NCBI GenBank assembly: GCA_963971575.1 | Contig: OZ020618.1 | Coordinates: 3,040,501 to 3,104,500 of the forward strand | DNA length: 64,000 nt | Direction of reading: 5' to 3' | Origin: Liopterus haemorrhoidalis | Lineage: Eukaryota; Arthropoda; Insecta; Coleoptera; Dytiscidae | In this document: piece by piece, positions 54,290 through 64,000 of the stretch | Layout: every line of letters starts with the position of its first letter | Position numbering within the stretch: position 1 is the first letter of the stretch | The notes under the pieces: generated by a model | Seen by the model: only the letters and a program-made list of their open reading frames with translations | The model's database searches: none | What the model was told of the DNA's origin: nothing | Made by a program: the position numbers and the translations under genes

Positions 54290-55495
54290 TACAGGGTGTT
54301 TGTTTGAAACGGGGCACCCCGAAAATCTTCTTTATTTGTAAAGATACAAAAAAATCTTCAGAACAAAAGTTAAACTAGACAAAAACACCATCTAAAGGTT
54401 ACTATAAGAATTCTGAAGCACTTCCGGTTTTACCGGAAATGATGTCAACTTTTGATCTAGCATAGGGAATCGATAATTTGACATTTTTTTTTCCTAAAAG
54501 TACATTAAATTAGCTTTACAATGACACCAAAAAATCATATTTTTATGTTAACCATTTCAAAATGGCGACCATTTATTTACAAAATAATAATCAACATAAG
54601 TTTTACAAAGTTGAACGTAGCAAGCTTTGAAAACATTAAAAAAAGAAAGAAATATCTCTAAAATAAACTATTTGACTATTAAGAAAAGAAAAAACTATTA
54701 CTTTTTACAATTATTTTACAAAAATATGTTCGATCATGTTATTTCATATAATAACTAGTTATAACAGTTTATTTTAGAGATATTTTGTTTCTTTTTTTAT
54801 GTACTTCAAATTTATAAATGAATCATTTCATTTGTTGACCAGTTTAAATATAAATAAATGTATATAAATAATTGTCCATAAATAATTTATATTATTTATT
54901 AATAAATAATGCTAAATATAAAACTGTAGGAATATAAAAATATATGCACAAATATCAAAACATAATTAAAATTAAAGTAATGATTAATTTATCTTGATTA
55001 AGTTTTCAATCAAATTTTTAGTTAATTAAAATTTTAGTTATATAATACCTAACTCTGCCGGTATGCCAATGTCCATCCTATATGTCACAGTAATATCCGT
55101 ATACGTCGTGTTAACAGTTTTGGAATATCTCTATTACAATTACAGATATAAATCATGCATGCTTGGTCCATGTTATTTCGAAAGAATTTCAATTGATCAT
55201 CTCCTCTCGGACAGTCACAACGGAAAACAATTAACAGACAGACATACATACAAACACTGATGTGATTAAAACATTTCTAGCATTTGATGAAAATTGATTA
55301 ACGAAAATGGAAAATTATTACTAATTTCTCAATTTATTCTGTTGACAAATTTTAGTAATTTTGTGGTAAATTTTGTCTTGCAATTAAATGTTATCTATCC
55401 ATCAAAAAGGACGTGCCCGACTAATAAGAAACAAATGAATTAATGGCGAGCGTCTTGAAAGTAATTAGTTTTTTGTTAATTACAAACACAAAGCT
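54290..55495. other. AT-rich interval, possible transposon left end
   Basis: TATACAGGGTGTTTGTTTGA at 54290 looks like a Tc1/mariner-type end, but no inverted partner was found within the next kilobase. Confidence 0.35.
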
Positions 55496-55509
55496 AACCA
55501 TACTTTAAA

Positions 55510-57010
55510 AGATCTAACACGTAAACGAGTAATATTCTAAATTTGATTAATTTTTTCACGTACAGCATCAACGGCCATAGCGCCTATTATATTCTATTCA
55601 ATTATTTTGACCAAAATAAACGTACAATGTCTACTGAAACCAGTCGACGTCTGTTAAAATAAAAGATCTAAACACAGAAAGTATGGAAATCCGAAAAGGA
55701 GTACCACAAGGGTATGTGCTATCCCCACTTCTGTTTAACGTATAGTCGGAAGAAATATTTACAAAAGATTTTACTAATGCTAGAGATGGTCAGAACAATT
55801 CTGTAACTCAGTTACTATGATAATAGTAACTAAATATGTCACTATGAGCAAGGTCAGTTATTATCATGAATGATAGTAACTGACGTCATTAACTTTTTAT
55901 AATATTTTATCTTGTAGTAACGTTAAATTTTTACAGAATTGATCTGTATCTTCAATGGAGAATTAGTGAATAATATTCGGTACGCTGATGACACGTAAAT
56001 GAGTAATATAATTAAGTTGATTATTTTTTTACGTACAGCATCTACGGCCATTAGCGCCAATTGTAATCCGTTTGATTATTGTAACCAAAATAAACATACA
56101 GTCTCTATTGGAAGCAGTCGGCATCTGTTAAAATGAAAGATCTAAGCACATATAATATTGAAATCCGAAAAGGAGTACCACAAGGCTATGTTCTGTCCCC
56201 ACTTCTGTTTAATATATATTCGGAAGAAATATTTACAGAAGCTTTTACTTACGCTAGAAATGGTATTATTTTAAATGGAGAATTTGTGCATAAAATCCGG
56301 TATGCTGATGTAAATGAGTAATATTCTAAAGTTGATTTTTTTTTTACGTACAGCATCAACGGCCATAGCTCCTATTATATTTCATTTAATTATTTTGGCC
56401 AAAATAAACATACAATCTCTACTGGAACCAATCGGCATCAGTTAAAATTGAAGATCTAAACACAGAAATTATTGAAATCCGAAAAAGAGTACCACAGGGC
56501 TATGTTCTGTCCCCATTTCTGTTTAATGTATATTCAGAATATTTATTTTTTACTGATGCTAAAGATAGTATTATCTTAAATGGATAATTGGCGAATAATA
56601 TCTGGTACGCTGATGACTAAATTTTTGAAGATACTGGACAGCGTAACAACTTCTACTGAAGAATACGGGTTATCGCTAATTTCTAGGAAAACTAAATATA
56701 TGGTCATTAGCAAAAACCCTATACCATTTTGTCATCTCACCATAAAAAATGTATCCGTCGAAAATGTCAGCAAATTTAAATATCTAGGATGAACTTTTGA
56801 TTACACGTGGAATCTCACTGCAGAAATTCGATGCTTCATTGAAACAGCGATATCAGCTATCAAAAAAAAGAAAAAAGTGTTTAGCATCCATATAAAAACC
56901 AAACTAAAACTACTGAGATACTACTGAGATGTATTTTTAGTGTTCTTTTATGGTGTGGAAGCATGGATATTAACAGCAGCCTCTAGTAAAAACTACAGGC
57001 TCTTGAAATG
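55510..57010 (+). mobile_element. RTE-like LINE RT fragment with triplicated ~315 bp segment
   Basis: Three units start ACGTAAAYGAGTAATATTC (55517, 55992, 56310). Each encodes EIRKGVPQGYVLSPLLFNIY and, in units 1 and 2, a ..IRYAD. segment: RT motifs 4-5 three times over. Unit 1 has ~150 bp of foreign sequence (55788-55945) with inverted CAGAACAATTCTGTAA ends. After the last unit the RT continues once: STEEYGLSLISRKTKYMVIS, VSKFKYLG, FFYGVEAWILTAASS. Confidence 0.87.
55788..55945. mobile_element. Small palindromic insertion (MITE-like) in LINE unit 1
   Basis: CAGAACAATTCTGTAA at the left, CAGATCAATTCTGTAA as complement on the right; repeated AGTTACTAT/ATAGTAACT inside. Absent from units 2 and 3, so inserted after the triplication began. 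Confidence 0.65.
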
Positions 57011-58535
57011 TGGAAATATCGATGTTTATTTGTCCAACTTTTCCAATTTGTCCAATTTGTATCAACTGCACGTACTAAAAGTACGCAGATTAAGCGGTTA
57101 CTTTTGTAAAAAAAGGTCCTATTACAGTTTAACGAAATTAGTTGTAGTTTTTGACTTTAGCCTGCACAACAAAACATCCAAAATGCATAACAATTTTGCC
57201 ACAATTGTGACAAACAGATCGATTATAGATTTAGGTCAGTCTGATCAAAATCATGTTTATAGGATCACTACCATCATCTAATTGTTGCTGTCTCTAATGG
57301 TTCTTTATCATGGTTTTGAAAATATTATTCGACCTGCTCCTTATTTTAAATATTCTTTTGAATAATCATAATTTTGTTCCAGTAGTAACTAAGGAGCAAT
57401 ATTTTGCATAGCTGTGTAACTTTTCATTTTCATTCTCACCTCAGATAAGAATAATAAAAATAAAATATTATTAACACAAAGCAGAATGGAAGATTCTTGA
57501 GGGATGTTTCGCATAAAATTATACAAAATATAACGGACAAAGTAGAGTGAATTTTCATTTGAGAAAAAGAACAGTGATGTAAGGTAGAATCTAGGGTAAA
57601 TTTTCAAAATATTAGTTAAAACAATAAAACTATGAGTTATCATCTACAGCAGTTAACATTTGACCAGCATTTAATTTTTTTCGCCGAAACAAATTATGAA
57701 TTAACGTTATATATACATCACTTTTGTAACAACTCTCCTTTAAAATAGACTTATCCCATCGCTGCGCTTGCTTTCGTATTCCCGTCCAAACAATTCTTTT
57801 TGTTGACGACCCAGTCAATTTTGTACAGCACCCAACGAGTCAAATCGCTTGTCTCCCAAGAACTGATAATAATGTTTAAAATCCCAGCCATTTACTTCAC
57901 AGATATTCTCCTATTGCTTCAGATGAAGTGGTCCAGTTTTTGCAAGTTCCTAGGATTAACAGCAGATGCTGCATTCGACAATTTTGATACGTGCTCATTT
58001 CCATGCTGGAAGGATTTGCACCCATCCAAGACTGTTTGAGGTGATAAACACTCTTCCTCAAACTGGTTTTGAAGTCTTTGATGAATCTGTCACTTTTAGT
58101 ACTTCATTAAAAAGAAATTCAATAGAGACTGTTACGCAATCGAATTTAAAATATCTTTTGACGTCATCGTTAATAATACTGACATTACTGATATAGTATA
58201 GTTGCAATTTTATTATTAGGAAGCCGCAGCCGAAACACCGCAACGCAACACTCACTCTCACCAGTGAACAGGAGACGCAAGCCTTCGAGATGCCGGAACA
58301 TAACGCTTAATTTGCAGGATCTAGTCTCGTGTGTTATCGAAATTAACACCACCATCCACTGAATCAAGAAAGAGCTCTCCATCTGTCAATCCTTCCGGTA
58401 TCCGTGCCTGGTGAGTGTCCAGTGTTGAGTCAAGTTAAGTCACACGCTTGGTGGTGCTCATCTCTCAAATTCTGTAAGTATTAGCTTTGCAACCATACTT
58501 CCCCCAGAATTCTTTTTTACTAGGAAGATTTGCTA
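57011..58535. other. Interval without recognised features
   Basis: The block 57780-58030 looks coding by composition (SDEVVQFLQVPRINSR in one frame, with stops) but was not identified. Confidence 0.35.
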
Positions 58536-58539
58536 AGGT

Positions 58540-58700
58540 CTGCTTGCTCTCTGCAGTTTATGAGGAACGTCTTCGTCGTATTCTCCTACCGCTAAGTTGT
58601 GATTTCATTAATAGTACCATTCTCGATCTGTAAGTATACAAATGATAGAGAATTGGGCTTAGTACATTACCTTGTGGAACAACCGCTTGATCTCTTTTGA
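58540..58700 (-). mobile_element. Jockey-like LINE RT motif fragment
   Basis: Minus strand reads VVPQGNVLSPILYHLYTYRS, RT motif 4 of Jockey-like elements. Short and isolated. Confidence 0.65.
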
Positions 58701-59429
58701 ACTAGTCATATCAATAAAAAAAGCTTTGATTACTGCTAAGCTAAAATTGTCCCTTTTGTGCTTTTCAGACACTGTGAATCCTTTAATCTCACTCATATAA
58801 GGCCATAGTCTTTATCTAAGTTAAATAGCTTTATTATAATCAATGTTTTTTGTCCTTTAATTTCAGTGTTTCAGATCTCTAATTTATCTAAAAGTTGAAT
58901 ATCTCAATCTAATTTTCAATTATATTTTACACTTTAAGTTAATGGGTAAATGATGAAATTTTAATTATTTTAAAAGGGTTTTAGTCTCTATTAACCTTTG
59001 ATGAAAAAGCGAAAGGCCCGTCAGACTAAAAACAACTCAGACAACGAAAGTGATTGTGTCATTAACTGCCTTGACTTAGTTAAAGACTCTGAATATCCCA
59101 TTATATCGATGTGACACAAACCCGACAATAATGCTATTAGTACACTACTGAACAGAACAACAGGGTAGTTAACCTTTAAAATTCTTCCCTTAAAATCAAT
59201 TAAATTGAAATGTTATTTATATACATTGTGATTTATTCACACATGAATCTCAAGAGAATTTATAACTAATCTTCTCAATGCGTTGCGGTGCAAGCTAGTC
59301 TATAAAGTAACGAACCGGCTAGCCAGTTCTTTACACACTAAAGGGATTTCGCTTGGACAAAGTAAAAAGATATATTTTAAACACAAACACAAAATAGAAA
59401 ATTCTATGTACGAATTTTTCTAAAATAGA

Positions 59430-59560
59430 TTGTCCGGAAAGTGGCAAATATGAAGTTGTTAATCAGTTTATTTATCCGGGATCTGTAATCAACGAACAGG
59501 GAAACTTTAAATCGGAAATTAGGTGACAGCAAGAGTTACAAAAAAGAATTTGTCATCTAC
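59430..59560 (+). mobile_element. RTE-like LINE fragment
   Basis: Reads EVVNQFIYPGSVINEQGNFK then SEIR and a stop: the 'F.YLGS.I...G....EIR' segment after the RT catalytic site. Single short piece. Confidence 0.65.
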
Positions 59561-59749
59561 CATTTCGGATATCTTTGTATGATGTGTTTGGTGGTTGGCA
59601 CTTTTGTTGTTGCTCTTCTGTTATTGCCCATATGTCTTTTATTTTGTTATTGCTTTTTTGTAGCTTGTTCTCTTGTGACTCTGAAAGGAGTCATCTTCCA
59701 ATTCATTTCGATCTAGAAGCTGCCATCAGAGGGGCAGAAAATCACGAGG

Positions 59750-59835
59750 CTCCATGGTGTAGTATCTAATGGTGCGCTGACTGCTAGAGCAAAGGGTTCT
59801 GGTTCGGATTCCGATGATTGCATGGATGTTTGTAT
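59750..59835 (+). mobile_element. tRNA-like SINE head
   Basis: A-box-like TGGTGCGCTGACTGCTAG (59771) and B box GGTTCGGATTCCG (59800) at tRNA spacing. The segment after it is not tRNA-like. Tail near 59945 is (TTTA)n. Confidence 0.55.
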
Positions 59836-60009
59836 TTATAATTGTTGTTTTAAGGATTTTACTTCACATCATAAATTATCACTTTCATTGTATAAAAGTA
59901 TATATCCTGGGCTTTATTTATTTCTTTATTTATTTATTTATTTATGTTACTGTCTTATTAGTCTTGTATGATTGCTCTTTTGGCTGGTATTATACGTACA
60001 TTTATTGAA

Positions 60010-60900
60010 CCAGAGACAGAATTTGCGACGGCTTGTAGGTGGTCAATTGCACTTGGTAGGTCTTCTTTGTTTCCCTTGTGTCAAGATCGCGGTATCATCG
60101 GCAAACATGGCGATTGACGCTACTGTTGATTGTATATCACTGACATAGATATTAAAGAGTATTGGTCCTTAAATACTTCCTTGAGAAACGCCTGCTTTAA
60201 TTTTTTTATTTTTTTGTATGAAGATATTTCATCATTAACACTTATTGCAAATTTTCTATCTTCCAGATATGAGGAAATAATTGATGATAAGTATGGTGGT
60301 GGTTTTAAAGACAGTAATATAAATTTTAGTTTTAAGTTAAAGTGTATCGAAAAATAAACTTATTAATATCGGCAAACCTGGCGGTTGACGCTTGTCTTAA
60401 GTGTGTATCTCTTACATAAGTGTTGAAGAGATTTGGCCCTAAAAAATTTCTTGAGGAACACCTGCTTTCAATTTTTTGAATGAAGACGTTTCATTATCAA
60501 TACTTATTGCAAGCGTTCTATCTTCTAGAAATGAGAAAATAATTGATGATAAGTATAATGGTGGTTTTAAAGACAGTAATTTAAATTTAAGTTTTAAGTT
60601 AAAATGCATCAAAAAATAAAATTATTGTTATAGGCGAACATGGCGACTGACGCTTCTGTTAACTGTATATCGCTGACATAGATATTGAAGAGTATTGGCC
60701 CTAAAATATGCACCTGCTTTAATTTTTTTTTTTTTTTGTATGAAGACATTTCATTTTTAGAACTGACTACAAACGTTCTATCTTCCAGATATACGAAAAG
60801 AATTGATGATAAACATGGTGCTAGTTTTAAAGACAATTTTAACAAATTTAAATTTTAGTCTTGAGTTAAAATATATCGAAATATAAAATTATAAAACTAT
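60010..60900 (-). mobile_element. Jockey-like LINE RT fragment with triplicated ~266 bp segment
   Basis: Minus strand. The FADD segment appears three times: SIAMFADDTAILTQGKQRRP near 60120, a changed FADI copy near 60370 and SVAMFAYNNN near 60635; GCAAACATGG-type landmarks lie at 60101, 60372 and 60634. Each unit also carries the LGPILFNIYVSDI region and a shared spacer (GTTTTAAAGACAGTAAT, GAAATAATTGATGATAAGT). Only the unit nearest 60100 keeps FADD. Confidence 0.88.
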
Positions 60901-61799
60901 GTACTTGTTAATGGTTGTTGTAGCTAGGACAAAATTTTAAAATAAGTTACCAAGTGACTAACAAATACCTAGATTCCAAAAGCACCAGACATTTTTAAAG
61001 ACGTGCAAGAACTAATTGCACCTATTATTAGATAACACAGTTTTGTACACCTAGTGAAAATTCTTGTAATATTTAGTTGAGTTAATTTCGGAGCGAAATA
61101 TTATCTTCTGTTCACCGTAAATTAGACTTTAAAAGCTAAGCCAAGTAATCCTTTATGTTGAATTATTCTGTAATTCTGTTTTTATCGGTGTCACCTTGTT
61201 CCTTATTTCTGTTGTTAGAGTTATTATGTTTTATGTTATTCATGTTATTCGTGTTAACATCCATACGCACCCACTAAACATTCAGAATTGAGTAGACATC
61301 TATATGAAAGTCGTAATAACTTTAATGCCGTATTATAAAATAAAATGACGGAACTGGGAAAAGGAACTATAGACATAACACACAATAGAGATATCAATTT
61401 GCAACGTTTAAACAAAGAGTTGAAATTGGGTTAAAAATGTGTACTAAAAACTAAAACTGCTTTATTAATAAGAGATTTGGTCAAATAACTAAGGCATGTC
61501 CTATAGTCTGTCAACCTGACTGAACGAATTTGCTTGTAACTAGCAAATAAAACAACTGTTGTATTATTTTCTAACACTCTTGGGACATTCTTTTAAACTT
61601 TATCCCATGTAAGCTGTTCATCCAAATGAATTTCTAACAATTTAACCCTTATATCTTTTTTAATAGATTTGTTATTTTCTTTTAATTGACTAGCCTAATA
61701 TGTAAGTATTCTTTCTACAAATTTTATGAAACTGCTTTTATCATCTTTTAAGATTAGGTCATTTTAAGTTAGCCAATTTTTCAGTAACTATACCGTTTT

Positions 61800-61965
61800 T
61801 ACTTAAATCAAAAAGGTACTACAATCTGAATCGGAACCCATTACCGTGGTGTCATCCACCACAAGTTCCGAACTCAGAGCATCTCCCACAATATCGTTGA
61901 CATAAAATATGTAGGAGTGGCCTTAGTTCACTTCCTTGCGGAACTCCTTGTGTTACAAACAAATT
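61800..61965 (-). mobile_element. Jockey/CR1-like LINE RT fragment
   Basis: Minus strand reads QGVPQGSELRPLLHI, then after a frameshift FYVNDIVGDALSSELVVDDT: RT motifs 4-5 in single copy (VDDT in place of ADDT). Confidence 0.75.
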
Positions 61966-62129
61966 ATTTAATTTTCAATATCCAATTTCTACATATTGTT
62001 TCCTACTATTTAAATACACAAACCTTTCTTAATGCCATTTCCAAATTGAAACCCCAGAAAAGAACTGATGTTATTATACAATAATAATAATAAACCCAAG
62101 ACTTCTTCTATCAGAGTATTTTTGTCCAG

Positions 62130-62310
62130 ATCAAAACAGTAGTTGAAGTTTGATCATTCCATCTTCTTAGCTGTCTACCTCGGCATCTCTTTCCAAATTT
62201 AGGTTTCCACTTCGTCACTTGCCCAGACCATTTATCGTCTGTTGAACGCATTACCATCCGGTTCTTTTTTCAAAGATTCTGCTTTTATACATCAGTTATT
62301 CCGGTTCGTC
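62130..62310 (-). mobile_element. LINE 3' coding fragment
   Basis: Minus strand reads RMVMRSTDDKWSGQVTKWKP, KFGKRCRGRQLRRWNDQ, the 'M...D.RW...V..W.P..G.R..GR...RW.D' end of the LINE group seen at 41.2 kb. Confidence 0.75.
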
Positions 62311-62344
62311 TTATTATTTCTTTAACTTTTAGATATGTTAAGGA

Positions 62345-62640
62345 TACGCAACCACTGTTTGCGTAGAATTTTGCGTATTTACTGGCCAGAGCAGGTCTCT
62401 AATGAAAGCCTGTGGAAATGTGCAGGATAACAACAGTTCGAATTAGAGATAAGACGGAGAAAGTGGGCGATGGCTGCGTACACTCTACGTAGACCTCTAG
62501 ACCATGTTGTAAGAAAGTCCTCCGACTGGAATCTTCAAGACAGTCGAAAAGGAGGTGATCCAGGAGCTATGTGGAAACAAACGCTTCTGGCAGAGGAAGA
62601 AAAATGAAAAAGTCCTGGGTAAAAGTAAAATACTTGGCAA
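62345..62640 (+). mobile_element. LINE 3' coding fragment (RTE-like)
   Basis: Reads HCLRRILRIYWPEQVSNESL, EIRRRKWAMAAYTLRRPLDH, SSDWNLQDSRKGGDPGAMWK: the classic 'CLRRI..I.WP..ISN..LW ... RRRKW.W.GHTLR' ending. One in-frame stop. Opposite in orientation to the neighbouring fragment, so an independent insertion. Confidence 0.82.
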
Positions 62641-63222
62641 AGAACCGGTTTTGTGGTCTTTGGTCCAATGTTTGGCATAGGGATTATATATAAAAATACA
62701 TCTTTCCATGCTTCGCTGACATATACTAATATGTAGTAATTTATTCTATTATGTCTATATGTCTATGCACTTGTGTATAAAAGTACCATTTTAGACACAG
62801 TAATGTATGAGTAAAGAAGGCGTTTTACTCTTGAAGGAAAAAATTGTTTTATAACTCTACAATAGAGAAGTGCGCCATTTTTAAGTTCAATATTCTAACG
62901 TCTATGTACGTCACATTATAAAATAAAATGACAGTTGTGGGAGAATAACAACATAACTTATTTGTAAATCCATTACAAGAATATTTCTCGACGTTCTTTT
63001 ACGAGTCCTTCGTGTGCTTTCAACACTAGAAGTTGCGAGGTGCGAGATCTCCAACATTAAAATTAATTAAATTTCTCTGCCATTGCATGTACTGCCAGAC
63101 AAAAACCAAATTGACTATGAAATTACCGTATAAAGAATACAGATTCGCTTAAAATGTAGTCAAATTTTAGTTAAAATCTTTACAGTTCTCCCACAAATAG
63201 AATACCATTATATTCTTATAAT

Positions 63223-63985
63223 TGATTGTAAAATTTGGTAGGGGCTTCTATTGAGTCGCATATCACATATGCTCTGTTGGTTTGGGGACACTCCACACAT
63301 ACCCAGCGAATTTTTCGCCTACAACGGCGAGTTATTAGAGTGATTTGTGGACTGAAGTACAGACAAGATTGCCGACAGCATTTTAGAATTTTGGGACTAT
63401 TGACATTACCATCACTATATATACTGCAATGCCTAATACACATGCATATAAACAGAGATAATTTCATTTGCCAGGAACAAATTCATAGCTATGGAACAAG
63501 AGGTAAACACCTAATCAGGCCATCATTTGTTAGAGTCAATAGTGCAAGATACTCTATTAACTACTACTGCATTCAGTTCTTCAATATATTACCTGAAACC
63601 ATTAAATGTTTGCCACTTAAAACCTTTAAAAAAAGATTAATATCTTTTCTTAAGAATAAAGCATTCTATAGCTATGAAAAATTTCTTACTGATGATATGA
63701 ATATGCTTTGAAATCCATGTAAATTCTGACTTGTTTTAATTTAATTTTATATATCTCTGTTGCATCTATTTGTAAATTTGTCATAATTATAATGTTCTTA
63801 TTTATTTATTTTTCTTTTATTTTTATATTTATTTTTATTATGTATTTTTATTACTTTGACTTGAAACTAGTATTTTAATCTGTTGTATTGTATTATTCAA
63901 TTTTATAACTTTTAACTTTGACTTGTGTAAGCATGTTGTAATGTATTTAACACAAATAAATATTATTATTTGCAAAAAAAAAAAT
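63223..63985 (+). mobile_element. Jockey-like LINE 3' end with open C-terminal frame and poly(A)
   Basis: A 158-codon open frame (63235-63711) carries the RT C-terminus: SHITYALLVWGHSTHTQRIF, LQRRVIRVICGLKYRQDCRQ, LTLPSLYILQCLIH, NYYCIQFFNILPETIKCLPL, FKKRLISFLKNKAFYSYEKF. 3'UTR with AATAAA near 63954 and an A11 tail at 63975-63985. The intact frame and tail suggest a recent insertion, 5'-truncated at about 63223. Confidence 0.92.
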
Positions 63986-64000
63986 GTTTGTCAGTTGAGT

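Noticed and set aside
57780..58035. Possible host exon or pseudogene
   Set aside because: Frames are broken by stops and no family could be named.

Overview
The window looks like a transposon-rich, AT-rich insect nuclear genome. The single recognisable host gene has short introns with GT-AG borders next to kilobase introns, and an insect-type puratrophin-1-like protein. The mobile elements (mariner, hAT, PIF/Harbinger, Tigger-like, RTE-like and Jockey-like LINEs, tRNA-derived SINEs) are those usual in beetles, bugs and sawflies. The species cannot be fixed from sequence alone.

Host gene, + strand, about 10.79-24.22 kb: 11 well-supported exons (13813-24218) plus one probable upstream exon (10794-10886) join with perfect phase. 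They give a protein of about 910 residues: spectrin-like helices, a cysteine-rich linker, a DH (RhoGEF) domain, a PH domain, a Ser-rich tail and a Thr-rich C-terminus. It should load GTP onto a Rho-family GTPase near the membrane or cytoskeleton. An alternative early stop after exon 9, with nearby AATAAA signals, suggests a second C-terminus. The introns carry a deleted mariner, a Tigger-like MITE, a LINE RNase H fragment, CT-rich tandem repeats and a SINE.

The other ~50 kb is almost entirely layered repeats. Left flank (0-10.8 kb): two related mariners, an unclassified 1.3 kb repeat, hAT-type MITEs, a 568 bp foldback element, LINE pieces and a SINE. Right flank: LINE fragments at 27.7-29.9 kb; copy 2 of the unclassified repeat (30.6-32.2 kb); a four-layer nest at 33.2-36.6 kb (mariner, solo LTR inside it, second mariner inside the LTR, foldback MITE elsewhere in the first mariner); a tRNA SINE with a 15 bp target duplication (37.8 kb); PIF/Harbinger elements with TTA duplications (38.8 and 47.0 kb); LINE pieces at 40-42, 50, 55.5-57, 58.6, 59.5, 60-62.6 and 63.2-64 kb; and copy 3 of the unclassified repeat (53.1 kb).

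Three patterns are not explained by ordinary annotation. First, short tandem duplication or triplication (about 150-320 bp units) recurs inside unrelated LINE fragments, mostly over the reverse transcriptase core, and also in a mariner. Second, one ~41 bp minisatellite motif sits inside several different non-autonomous elements and is expanded to ten units at 11.1 kb. Third, two hammerhead-like cores (CUGANGA, perfect stem II, GAA) lie beside or inside inverted repeats at 48.8 and 52.9 kb. No rRNA, CRISPR, intact tRNA gene or second host gene was recognised.
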